Positions 34,300 to 45,163 of a stretch of DNA of 64,000 bases are shown here, piece after piece. The stretch is from Leptodactylus fallax. Lineage: Eukaryota; Chordata; Amphibia; Anura; Leptodactylidae. The DNA is taken from contig CAMRHE010000457.1 in assembly GCA_947044405.1 (NCBI GenBank), forward strand, positions 794,001-858,000, in the 5' to 3' direction. The first letter of the stretch is position 1. Every line of letters begins with the position of its first letter. The notes beneath the pieces are model-generated. The model ran no database searches. It was not told where the DNA came from and saw only the letters and a list, made by a program, of their open reading frames with translations. The translations under genes and the position numbers were made by a program.

Positions 34300-37200
34300 T
34301 CACCCAGCTGTATGGGCCAACCATGGGGACCATATCTTCAAAAAGCGATCATGTGTCCTACTGGACCAGCTCAGCAGTTCCTCGACCCTTGTTAATTGAT
34401 GCAGCTTCTCCTCCCAGAGAGACACAGATTTCGCTGCAGCCAAAAGATGAGAGATGAGGCAGTTTCTGGAGGGTCTATAGGCGGTAGATGGCATGGACAA
34501 GAATATCATGGCTGGAGAAAGCATAAAGTCGGGGTTACCGAGGGAGCGTACACAGGCTTCAATTTCAGACCAGAAGGGCTGGAAGAGCGGGCAAGCCCAC
34601 CACAAGTGTAGGTAAGTTCTGGGCTGGTCCAAACATCTCCAACATTTATCATTGTTTGTCAAGTTTTTGTGAAAGAGCCAGTCTGGAGTTCTGTACCAGC
34701 GGGAAAGTAGCTCTTGCAGACGAATGCACTGTGACAAACCGTGAGAGTTGCGTAAGATGAATTCAACCTTTTCTCTCGACAAGTCAAGTTGTAATTCTGT
34801 CTCCCAAGAGGAGATAAATGCAGGTTTATAGAAAAGAGCTGGATCTACAAATTGACGGAGGAAATGAGAAGTCTTTCTCAGCATTCTGGTTTTTGACAGA
34901 AGTTTCTCAAAGGCCGTCAATTCACAGCGGATCCGAAACCTCTTCTGGAACTGGTCCAGATGGGAACGTAAATGTTGATTGTGCAGAAAAGACAATGTGA
35001 GATCAGGTAACAAGGGTAGAATTTCTTCCAGAGGCAATAAGCCCTTCCCAGTGGAGACATCTCTCAGCATCAACGAATTCAATCTGGACCATAGAGATTG
35101 ATATGCTTCCACTTTACCTCCAATTAAAATGCGGTATCAGCCCTAGTGGGAGAAGTGGAGAGGGGTGGGGGGCCAGTGTGGAGCCCAGCTCAGACCATAT
35201 TGCCAAGGTACCTTGCAGAACTGGGCAGGATTTCACCACTTTACTCTAAGAGATTGACGGGATCCAAAGATCGGCCGTGTAGGATGTTGAGAGCAACTTC
35301 TGCGGTAGAGCTCTGCAGGGGTGATGTAAGGTCAACCCACCAATTCAGTTGCATGGCTTTATAATATTTTTGGAGGTCGGGAAGGCCAATACCCCCTGCT
35401 CGTCTCGACTTAGTAAGCAGCGACCAGGACAGTCTGGGAGTCTTTTGTCTCCAAATGAATCTGGTGAAAATGCTGCGCAGTGACTTAAAAAATGTAGTTG
35501 GTATGCCAATTGGAAACATAGACAGGTGGTATAGAATTTTGGGTACCAGATAGGTCTGTATAAGGTGTTTCCTACCAAACCATGAGAGTGGAAGGGTTGT
35601 GTAGGAGGCTAGATTGCACTTGACATACTCAAGTAATGGTGGAAAATTTTGTTGATGCAGTCAATCGAGACGAGGTGTCAAGTGCAAACCCAGGTATTTA
35701 ATGGATGATTGTGCCCACAGGAATGGAGTACAAGTGCGGAGCCTACCCACTGACTGTTTGGGTAAGGTGATATTAAAGACCTCAGATTTCGTAAGATTAG
35801 CCTTGTAATGAGAGAGTCTTCCATAATCAGTGAGAAGTTCCACCAAGGCTGGTGATCCTGTCTCAGGATTCGTGAGTATAAACAAGACGTCATCGGCAAA
35901 CGCAGTGGCATGAAAAACAGTCACCAATAGGCATCCCATTAATCCTAGGATCTTGTCTCACTGACTGCAAAAGTGTTTCCAACACCAGTATGAACTAGGT
36001 AGGAGATAACGGGCACCCCTGTCTCGTCCCATTAGAGATGTTGAAACTGTCCGATAGCGTTCCATTAATCTGGAGTTTCGCCGAAGGCTGGTCATATAAG
36101 GAAAAAATGGCAGCGATGAACTGGGCTGGAGTCCAAACTTCTCTAAGGTGGCTTTCATAAAGTCCCAGTCCACCCTATCAAAGGCCTTTTCGGCATCTAC
36201 TCCCATAATAACTAGGGGTTGTCTGGTGTGATTCGCCAGATGGATGAGCGGAAGCAGCTTAGCAGTGTTATTGCAACCCTCCCAGCCCAGCACAAAACCT
36301 GATTGTTCCTCATGCACAAGTTTGGGTATTAAGGGTTGGAGTCTGTGTGCTAGGATTTTCCCCAGATCTTCAGATCCAAATTTAGCAGAGAGATCGGCCT
36401 ATAGCTGCCACACACAGTGGGGTCCTTCCCCTCTTTCGGGATCAGTGTAATATGGGCTTCTTGCGTTTGGCATGGAAAAGATTCACTGTTCAGTAGCACT
36501 TTACAAACAAGGGAAAGCTGGGGTACCAATATCTGGTGGAACTTCTTATAATATAATAGGGGCAGTCCATGTGGGCCAGGGCTCTTCCCAATAGCAAAAC
36601 TGTGGAGGGTGTCAGTCAGCTCCTTCAGAGAAACCGGTTCTAGTAGGGCGGCTAAAGACTCCGAAAAAACACAGGGGAGTTTCAAGCTATTAAGGAAAGT
36701 CTGTGTTCGCAATATTTTTTCTGCATCAGACAGGTCAACCGGATCGTCTTTGAGGTTATACAGTTGGGAATAAAACTTTACAAATTCCGCAGCCATTCCT
36801 TCAGTTGAAGAGCAGTGCCTCATTGAATAATTATTGATCAAGGCAATGAAAGATTTATTCCTCTCTTTGCGGATGAGGTTAGTCATGAGCCGTCCCCTTA
36901 TTGCCATGTGTGTAGAATAACTTCCTGTAGTGAAGATACATTTTCACCGCTCTGGCACTCAGGAAACCTCTCAATTTTTCTCGCAGCTGTACTAGTTCCT
37001 TCTGTGCCTGATCAACCAGGGAACGTTTATGGGTGCGTTCAATATCAGTGATGCAAACTAGAATGTCGTCAAGTTCTTTTTGCCATTGCCTCTTAATCTT
37101 AGCGGCCAATGAAATGAGAATCCCTCTAATGTATGCCTTGTGGGATTCCCAAAGTACAGTAGGGCCAAAATCTGGAGTGGTGTTTAATTCAAAGAATTCC

Positions 37201-38158
37201 TCAAGGTGTTTGGAGAGGAGTTGAACATTGTTGTCTGAGTCCAAGAGAGATTCATTAAGTCGCCACGTCCATGAGGCCCTTGGCAGCTGTTTCAGTTCCA
37301 CAGCAGCCAGGACAAGAGCATGATCCGATACTGTGATAGCACCGATACGGGCAGCAGAGGAGTGTAGCAATAAGTGTTTGGAGATAAACAGATAATCCAG
37401 TCTGTGGTATGTTTCCCTGTGACGGAATAGGAGGTATAATACTTGGTAGAGGGGTGATGAGAGTGCCAGACATCTACTAACTTCAAATCTTGTAAGGCTG
37501 CCATAAGCTTTCCCAATGCCCTCTGGGAGAAGGAAGAGGTGGTCGAGGAGGAGTCCAGCAGAGGTTTCAGGGCTAAGTTGAAGTCTCCTCCTAGGACGAT
37601 AGTGCCTTCTGCAAACAGCTTCAAGGTCTGTAAGGCGGCTATAAGCCAGGACACCTGTCCCCTATTGGGGGCGTAGAAATTTGCAAATGTGAATGATTTT
37701 GAAGCAATAGTACCCTTTAATAGCAAAATTCTACCATCTGAGTCAGAGTACTGCTGATGGCAAATGAAGGGTACAGCCTTATGAAAAAGTATCGAGACCC
37801 CCGTGGAGGCCGAGGTGGGATGGCTGGTATGAAACCATTGAGAGTAGTGCAATTTTGGCAATTGCGGAATACACTGGTCTTTAAAGTGTGTCTCTTGTAG
37901 GAAGGTGACACTCGTCTGCTGTTTCCGAAGTAGAAGAAGAATATGGTGCCTCTTGTTAGGAGAGTTAAAACCTTTCAAATTGAAGGATGTGCAAATCAAC
38001 TTGGCCATGTATACTTTGCAGCAAAGGAAGGACCAGAGTGTCCAAACAAAGGAAGAAAAGAGAAGAGGAAAGAGAAGAAGGAGAAAAAGAGGAGAGAGAC
38101 CAGAAAGAAAGCGTGGAGGTAAGTAGCAGAGAGAATAGTTGTTAGTAGGGGAAGACAA
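34300..38158 (-). pseudogene. L1 ORF2 (endonuclease + reverse transcriptase), frameshifted
   Basis: Read from right to left: an APE-type endonuclease in 37292-38158 (SFNLKGFNSPNKR, TFLQETHF with the catalytic Glu, FANFYAPN, GGDFNLAL), a linker (36879-37370), reverse transcriptase in 36350-36907 (GSYRPISLLNLD), 35958-36317 ([13 protein letters not shown], motif A Asp) and 35661-35939 (AFADDVLFIL, motif C). The C-terminal part is 34300-35112 with a Cys/His cluster (CWRCLDQPRTYLHLWWAC). At least four frame changes break the reading frame. All domains are in the usual L1 order, so this was once a complete element. Confidence 0.88.
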
Positions 38159-38379
38159 GGGTCAGAAGTACCTAAAAGTTGAAGGGATCAGTGGAGTAGA
38201 TCTGTTTGTCCACTGACACCCAGTACAACTCAAGAATCTTACAAATAGACCTATGAGAGTACAATAAACAGGGGGGTAGGAGTAAATCCTGATCACAACG
38301 GGGTCCCAAACAAACACCCTTATACTGTAGAATACCAAAGATAGAGATGTAGCAAATGGACTGGGAAAGGATAGGCAGG

Positions 38380-39120
38380 GGGTGAAAAGGGGGGGGGGGG
38401 GGGAGAAGGGCATGAAAGGAGCAAGACAAAGTGGAAAAGAGTGGCGGTGCACAAGAACAGCTCAGGGGGGAAAGGGGGGGGCATAGACATAGAGTAAGGG
38501 GGGGTACCTTATCAGTATCTAGGAAGGGTCCTCAGCGAAAACGCACTAATTTTTTTTTTTTTTTTTTCCCTTTACTTTCCAAGAGGACCTTTGCACCTTT
38601 CAGTGCGCAGAACCGGAAGACTACCCCGATGCGCACCGAGGGGTCCACACTAAGGCAAAGAACTAAAAAGCCTCACAATGTCCCGCATCTTCTCATTGGT
38701 TAGAATGCGGAGGGTGCTAAATGGACAGCACATGATAGGAACCCCCTTCAGAAGCTTAGCAGTGACCTTGTCAGATGTAGTACTAAATGGATAACACTGC
38801 ACAATATCAATGCTGACAAACTGTTGCTCAAAGACCGGAAGTTGTATTGCACAAGAGGAAGGGAATAAAGGAGCTCCAGGAAAGGTAGTTACCACTGGTG
38901 GAAAAAGAGCGCGAAGAGATGGTTGTCGGGAGGAAGACAAAGAAGGGGGAGAGAGGGGAGGGAAGGAGAAAGGGGGGGAAGGAGAGCAAGGGAAAGGGAG
39001 ATATAGGGAGAGGAAGGGGAAGAAGGGGGAAGGGAAGAGAAGGGGGGGAGAGGGAAAAGGGTGGGAAGGAGGAGAAGGGGGAAAAATGGTGAGCTCAAAA
39101 AATTATAACAGAAACGTATA
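38380..39120. repeat. G-runs and purine-rich low-complexity zone
   Basis: A run of about 12 G near 38389-38402, a T-run at 38550-38568, and aggggaaggg-type sequence at 38940-39095. It lies between L1 ORF1 and ORF2. The apparent Arg/Gly/Glu-rich frames here are not genes. Confidence 0.8.
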
Positions 39121-39532
39121 AAACAATAAAATAATAAGAAACATTCACAATATGATCAAAGGTAAAGTGTCCAGATGAGCACACATCTGAACAACAGTAA
39201 ACTAAGCAGAGTGAAGCTCAAAACCTAAGAAAAGCGAGCTAAACAGTGCAAACACCAAGGACAGTATAGTCGCAAAACTCAGACTGGTCATACATATCTG
39301 AAGCCATTCTGCAAGACGGTACAACAGGATATGTCTCATTTCTCTTTGATGGCCAGATCCCGTTGTCTGGTCAAAGTCTTCATTCCTCTCGGGGACTTGA
39401 GCTTGCCTGGTGTGTGAGGGGAGCCGTCCGCTGATAATGCTGGGGGAGTCGGAGCTTCCCCCTTAATCGGTAGTCAGGAGGGCACATCAATCGGCGCTAT
39501 ATCCAGTACCGACCAGGCTGCCTCGAGGTCAC

Positions 39533-40406
39533 TCAGGGTGTGGATAGTGATACTTCTCCCATTTTTAAGGATTGATAGGCCAAAAGGGAACACCCACGCG
39601 TAAGCCAGTCCTTGGCTTTGAGAGCAGCCAGCAGCGATTTAAGAATTTGGTGCTTCTGCAACATGGAAAGAGCCAAGTCTTGGAAAATCTGGACCTTGGC
39701 ATCCTCAAAGGTTAGTTGAGGGCAGTCTTTCGCAGCTCGGAGGACGGCCAAAGTATCTGCCGAGGAGAGCATAGCACATATTACATCTCTCGATGGATCT
39801 GAGGCATCTGGCTTAAGCCTGGTCGCCCTGTGTACATGCTCAATAGTCATGGGGGCTGTCTTGTCTTTCCACAGAAGCTGTGTAAAGATGGCGGTAGTGA
39901 CACCTGCGAGCTTGTCAGCAGTGTATGCCTCTGAAAGTCCTCTGATCTGGACATTACGGCGATGACTTCTGTTCTCCAGATCCTCCAGGAGCAGGTGAGT
40001 CTTATTTAGGTGTTCAGTGTGTGTCCAGCTGAAGCGCCGCCGCTTTCGAGCATTTCAGCACTTCGTTGTGGGCGCTTTCCAGTTTCTCTACTCTTTGCTC
40101 TATTGACTTCAAGTCAGCTCGCAAGTCTCCCAGCTCCGAAAGGACAGGAGCAATGGCCTGAGACAGGGCCTTACGGAGGAAGCCTTTCGTGATAACAGCT
40201 GTATTAGGCTCTGGCAGTGCACTGTCGGCATCGGAGTCCACCACTGCCTCCCCTGCACTACTGCTATCATCAGGCGCCATCTTAGCCGCGGGGACTGGTG
40301 AATGGGCAGCTTTTTTCCTTAAGAATTTTTGCATGACTGCCTGGGACTGCTGAGACCTTGGCTTGTCAGGAGCTTCACTGGTACGATCTCTTCCAATTTT
40401 GACCAT
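39533..40406 (-). pseudogene. L1 ORF1 (RNA-binding coiled-coil protein), frameshifted
   Basis: The upstream frame 40014-40406 starts MVKIGRDRTSEAPDKPRSQQ and has a coiled coil (LSELGDLRADLKSIEQRVEKLE). The downstream frame 39533-39850 encodes the C-terminal part (HVHRATRLK, VQIFQDLALSMLQ). The segment between contains the expected RRM-type region (NRRNVQIRGL-like) in another frame. ORF1 proteins trimerise through the coiled coil and bind L1 RNA. The frameshifts disable it. Confidence 0.75.
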
Positions 40407-40849
40407 GCTAGAGTTTATCTCGCTGCTTTACAGGGTGTTTGTGGGCACTTGAGTGGCAGAGCTACAGATCAAGCTGCCATCTCGTTTGATGGTCAGGCTC
40501 CGCCTGATGAGCATCAAAAACTCTTCTTCAGAGTGAGTACAAAGATATCTACAAACGTTAGTTTAGTTAAAAGTGGATCTGTATTTGTTCTTTCAGTAAT
40601 GCACATATACAGGTGAGGGGTCTGATAGGTTTGGAGTCTTCCTTAATGCAGGTGATAGATTTAGATGGAAGTGCAAACAGTGTAGTCAATAATTAGCAAG
40701 TTTTTGTTTGTGGATTGTAGCAAACATCCCGACTCCAGATCAGTTTGATAGAAAGGCTGCCCCGTCACAGTTGGGAGGTTCCAGGAAGTGAAATGGGCTG
40801 AGAGCTGAGAACAATTGATGATGCACTTGAATTCAGGGTAAGATAAGAG

Positions 40850-41450
40850 CCTAAGAGTGTTCTACACTATGTTTTATAGATATGTTCCTAGGACTCGTAA
40901 GAGTGTTCTACACTATGCTTTATAGATAGGTTCCTAGGAGCCCTAAGAGTATTCTACAGTATGTTTTATAGATAGGTTCCTAGGAGTCCTAAGAGTATTC
41001 TACACTATGTTTTATAGATAGGTTCCTAGGAGTCCTAAGAGTGTTCTACACTATGTTTTATAGATAGGTTCCTAGGAGCCCTAAGGGTATTCTACACTAT
41101 GTTTTATAGATAGGTTCCTAGGAGCACTAAGAGTATTCTACACTATGTTTTATAGATAGGTTTATAGGAGCCCTAAGGGTATTCTACACTATGTTTTATA
41201 GATAGGTTCCTAGGAGCACTAAGAGTATTCTACACTATGTTTTATAGATAGGTTTCTAGGAGCCCTAAGAGTATTCTACACTATACTTTATAGATAGGTT
41301 CCTAGGAGTCCTAAGAGTATTCTACACTATGTTTTATAGATAGGTTCCTAGGAGTCCTAAGAGTGTTCTACACTATGTTTTATAGATAGGTTTCTAGGAG
41401 CCCTAAGAGTATTCTACAATATGTTTTATAGATAGGTTCCTATCAGCCCT
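40850..41450. repeat. 46-bp minisatellite, about 13 copies
   Basis: Unit cctaagagtrttctacacta followed by tgttttatagataggttcct aggag. Copies differ at a few positions (gtgtt/gtatt, gttcct/gtttct). The array runs for about 600 bp right of the L1 5' region. Confidence 0.93.
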
Positions 41451-41459
41451 AAGACTATG

Positions 41460-43104
41460 TTTTAAGCCAATTTAAGGTGCGGTTCATACCGAACTTGTTT
41501 GACCCAAAAACATTTCTTGGTCCCGAACCACCTGAACCCGAAACAAATCTTGAGAAGTGTGCCCATCTAGTTAGGAGTAACAGGCCTGCTACTTCCACTA
41601 GGGGAAGCATGAGGGGATTATTACATAATTTGGTGTTACAAGAATCTCCTAAATTCCCTGTACTGGTAGTTGCAGACAGGCAGCACGCTATGTTTAGGAC
41701 TATGCTGGTGATTTGCATCTCTGTATCAGAAAAACTAATCTCTACTATAAAGATTCATATACACAAACAATTCTTAAGGGTGAAAATTCATCCTTCATGT
41801 CATAACTGCATTATGTGACTGCTGTCTGAACTGAAAAAGAAAAATTTAAATAAAAAATTTCTATACACAGCTGTTCAATGACATAAGAAACAATTTTTTT
41901 TAGTTCCAGACTTATATTTGCCTTCAATGATAAGTCCCCTTGGTCATGGATGCCACAGGTGCTACTTTAAGCCCGTCAAGTGTCCATAGGTCCTCCAACA
42001 TGACCGTTACATCCTATACTGTGCATGCATTGAAATCATTTAGTGTAAGCAGTTAGTACAGACAATTTATAGCTTCTCCAAGATGGCAGCCTTGTCCTCT
42101 TACTGTGTCTGCAATGGACTCTTCAGGGTCATATCATCACTTCCAGGACTCCTCCTCCAAAGGGCAAAGGTCACACCAAATATTGATGGGATTTACATTT
42201 CTCTTTTCTTCATTCACTTTTGATAATTGAAAAAACATAAAGCATTCTTACCTTGCAGCATTTTTATCAGACCTGTCTAAAACTTTTGCACTGTACTATA
42301 TGTTGCTGTGATGGAGGAGAGACGCATGTGTGGCTTTTATGAGTTTCCCTACTCTTATAGTATGTCCAAGATGTCTGCGGGATACATGTAGTAAATTATT
42401 ACTTGTCACATCTTCTCTATAAGGATCTTCTGTAGACCGTACACTCCATCTGTACACTATATACTGTATATTTACTCTGTTACTGGATATCTCACACACC
42501 CTTCAGTCCCAAGTCCAGGAAAGCAATCTCTCCTGAATTACCATTACTGGGGAAGATCAAGTGACAGCCATTATTAGTAATGTATAAGACAAAAATATCT
42601 GGTACAGAAAAAACTGTGAAATATTTGGCAACATATAATATTGGACCTTATATATGGAGAATATTCACATTGAGGATCATAACAGCAACTTATCTACATA
42701 AGTATCACATTCTCTAAACTATTAGCGATGATGATAATGATTATTATTATTACTAGTTAAAGAGTTGTCCAAAAATTGGAGCAACCTATTGAGCAGCCAG
42801 GAAAAAAAAAAAGCACACTCATGTGCCGTTTATGCGGATGTGTTGCCAGAAGCCCTGAGTTTCAAGTGACTGCTGAGACAAATCAGTGGCCTGAAAGGTG
42901 ACATATGTCAGTGATGTCACTGGTTCCTTCCCAGTGACTGCTGAAGTCAACGATTGGTCTAAGTGGTCATGGGGGTTTCAGGTCTTCTGGCAACACTGCC
43001 CGGCACAAGACTGAAAGAGCATCGGTGGCGAACAGTGACGTGCTGGGTGAGTATGTTATTTTTCTTCATTTTACACCTCCCAACGGGAAGCTCCAATAAT
43101 TGAC

Positions 43105-43106
<2 letters not shown>
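41460..43106. other. Gene 1 first intron, no gene seen
   Basis: 41470-41830 has a phrase set (ggttcataccgaacttg, gaaccacctgaaccc) that looks like a dispersed repeat. The remainder shows no recognised exon or element. Confidence 0.3.
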
Positions 43107-43167
<61 letters not shown>

Positions 43168-43176
43168 GCAATAATG

Positions 43177-43208
<32 letters not shown>

Positions 43209-43246
43209 TGCAATAATAATGATAACAATAATAAATGTAGTAGTAA

Positions 43247-43276
<30 letters not shown>
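43107..43276. repeat. (ATA)n microsatellite
   Basis: About 170 bp of AAT/ATA trinucleotides with a few interruptions (agcaataatgat). It gives spurious Leu-, Tyr- and Asn-rich open frames. Confidence 0.95.
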
Positions 43277-43278
<2 letters not shown>

Positions 43279-43683
43279 ACACATAACGGAGCATTTTCAT
43301 GTTACTACTGCTTATAAACTGCTGAGCATTATTCTGCCATTCTGACATCCTCATGTACTTTATACCTTGGTGTATATAACATACAGATCTTCTTGCATCT
43401 CCTTGTTGATCTGTATAAGAGACTATTTCACTTCTCATTTTCATCACTGCCATTAAGTGTAACTAACCATAAAATGCAAATCTTATAAGAGATTCTAATG
43501 GATGTATTATACAGGTCTCTGGAGGTTCTCAACACTATGAATAGTCATCTGTGGGGTGCGGATGGTCTTCTGAGGAGATGTTTTAGCAGAGTCCTTTTCT
43601 CTCATCTCCAACACCCCCATTAATACTAGATCTGTAATCCCATATTATATATAACATATAAAGTTCTCGGCCGTCTATCTTAC

Positions 43684-43720
43684 CATGGAAGTAACAGAGG
43701 AGCAGGATGGAAAGTCTCAT
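43684..43720 (-). CDS. Gene 1 exon 1: start codon and signal peptide
   Basis: 37 coding bases, ATG at 43718-43720, followed by a donor (ccatg|gtaagata) in phase 1. It encodes MRLSILLLCYFH plus a split Gly codon: a short hydrophobic core typical of the signal peptide of Ig receptors, whose first exon usually ends in phase 1. It joins in frame to V1 at 31903-32292. The frame stays open upstream to another ATG at 43826-43828, adding 36 mostly polar residues. I prefer the inner ATG because it starts directly before the hydrophobic core. The intron to V1 is about 11.4 kb. Confidence 0.68.
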
Positions 43721-43843
43721 TGTAGATGGTGGACGACGGTCAGGACCACGTATAGGAATGTTCTTCAGAAATCTGTAGGGAGTTTCTTCTATGTATATCT
43801 CTATGTCATCCTTCAGTATATGAAGCAAGAGGAAGAGACTAGA

Positions 43844-43853
43844 AGAGGAAGTT
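43844..43853 (+). promoter_or_regulatory. ETS/PU.1-like site upstream of gene 1
   Basis: agaggaagtt, with a second gaggaaga just before it (43829-43836), lies 124-135 bp upstream of the start codon. GAGGAAGT is the core bound by PU.1, which drives many myeloid promoters lacking a TATA box, and no TATA box is evident here. Only motif and position support this. Confidence 0.3.
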
Positions 43854-43912
43854 ACACATAAAGGCAGAGGAGGTTTCTCTTTTACACTTACAAGAGTACA
43901 AGTAATTCCCAG

Positions 43913-44918
43913 TGTAGCCCTATTTGGGGGGGGGGTATGAGTATTATCCCTCCCGCAACAGACTCTGGCGCTGACCTGTGTGTATAATGGGACCTGAAGC
44001 CTTCGCTGAAGGGAAGAGTGGGAACATATATGAAATATATCAGTGCCTCCACCCAGGATAGAGCCTCTGTATTACAGGGAGGATCTCTTCCTGGGACTTA
44101 CCCATGAAGTACAGTTAGTAGCCTTAACAAGGATCACTGTACTAATCTCACAGTCTGAAGAATACATACAGATACCACATAAGGTTATAACAGTAGCTTT
44201 ATAAGAATCAACAGGGTAATAATACATACATAAAATATACTCAGAACACAGCAGTACTACAACAACCAGCAAGTCCTCAACCGTCTTAGGTTATATACCC
44301 GGGTATATATATAGATATATAGCAAGAGTCCAGTGCACAATACCTCCAGGCAACAGAAGAGATGCAGGGGCCCCTGTGGATGACTGTGGATCCTCGGATT
44401 CTTCCAGGAGATGACAGACAGCCGATCAAGAGATGATGATGATGGTGAGATTCTTCACAGGCAGCAAACAGGGCGACGGTGACGGCAGTAGATGCAGGCC
44501 TGACTACCCTAACACTGAGTCCTTAACCTGCCAGCTAAACTACTAGTGCTACCGGGCCTCTAACTAGCTAGTTGGACTTCGGAAGCCTAACCTATCACTG
44601 CCCTGAACTGTATATATATATGGATCCCTAACTACGGTTACTAGCTAGGTCCTGTGAGTATATAGGGGGTAACACATACCTAACTATATACTGTGAAGTA
44701 AAGAGGAACAAGTGGCTCTTAGACTCCCCCAGACATAACATGTCTGTCTCAGCAGCTCTGCTCACATCTCTCCCCCCAGCAGCTCTGCCTCACATGTGTC
44801 TGACTCACTGTATTTACAAAACAAAACTTGCACTGAATGCCTGGGGTCTCTGAAGCCAAACTGCAGGGGCAAAGAAACCAGATACATTATATAATAGTAA
44901 AAATGGCAGTTCCCTACA
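43913..44918 (-). repeat. 3' LTR of the gypsy element
   Basis: In element orientation starts tgtagggaactgcc and ends gggctaca (TG...CA). It lies 192 bp upstream of the gene 1 start codon and reads towards it. A TATA-like ttcttataaag and a palindromic tatatacccgggtatata are visible in element sense. Confidence 0.95.
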
Positions 44919-44933
44919 CTCTCCCTCTGGTGA
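44919..44933 (-). other. Polypurine tract
   Basis: In element sense accagagggagag sits directly before the 3' LTR, the usual primer for plus-strand DNA synthesis. Confidence 0.75.
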
Positions 44934-45163
44934 AATCTTTACGTCACGTCAAAGACATACAAAGTCATAGTATACAGTCAACATTACCAATGACAATATC
45001 AATATATTTGCTTTTGCATTTACAGAGTCACAACAGGTTAATAGGTATACATGCCAGCAGGAGCGAAAATTGGTAACATATTGACCAAAGTGGACACTGC
45101 ACCCACCCAAGCATGGTATAAATGAGGCTGAGTAGTAAATCTGGGGTCCCCCAAACTATCATA

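Larger units (their letters stand above)
33775..40500 (-). mobile_element. L1 retrotransposon, near full length but mutated
   Basis: Minus-strand L1 with a poly(A) tail (T-run 33775-33789), ORF2 (34300-38158) and ORF1 (39533-40406). A purine-rich inter-ORF/simple-repeat zone lies at 38380-39120. The 5' limit near 40500 is approximate (an agatggc-type 5' region is seen at about 40470). It lies in the 11-kb first intron of gene 1. Confidence 0.85.

Noticed and set aside
38810..39121. Arg/Gly/Glu-rich frame on the plus strand
   Set aside because: Purine-rich low-complexity sequence between L1 ORF1 and ORF2, with no domain and no splice context.
40490..40550. cctgatgagcatcaaaaactc, which reminded me of the missing half of the Tc1 at 32.4-33.8 kb
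   Set aside because: Only about 20 bp agree, no Tc1 terminus follows, and the sequence fits the 5' region of the L1. It does not prove the L1 target junction.
41477..41818. 113-codon frame MRFIPNLFDPKTFLGPEP...
   Set aside because: The opposite strand is also open, the sequence looks like a dispersed repeat, and no domain or splice signal supports it.
43066..43453. A long frame rich in Leu or Tyr
   Set aside because: It is the (ATA)n microsatellite read on the minus strand.
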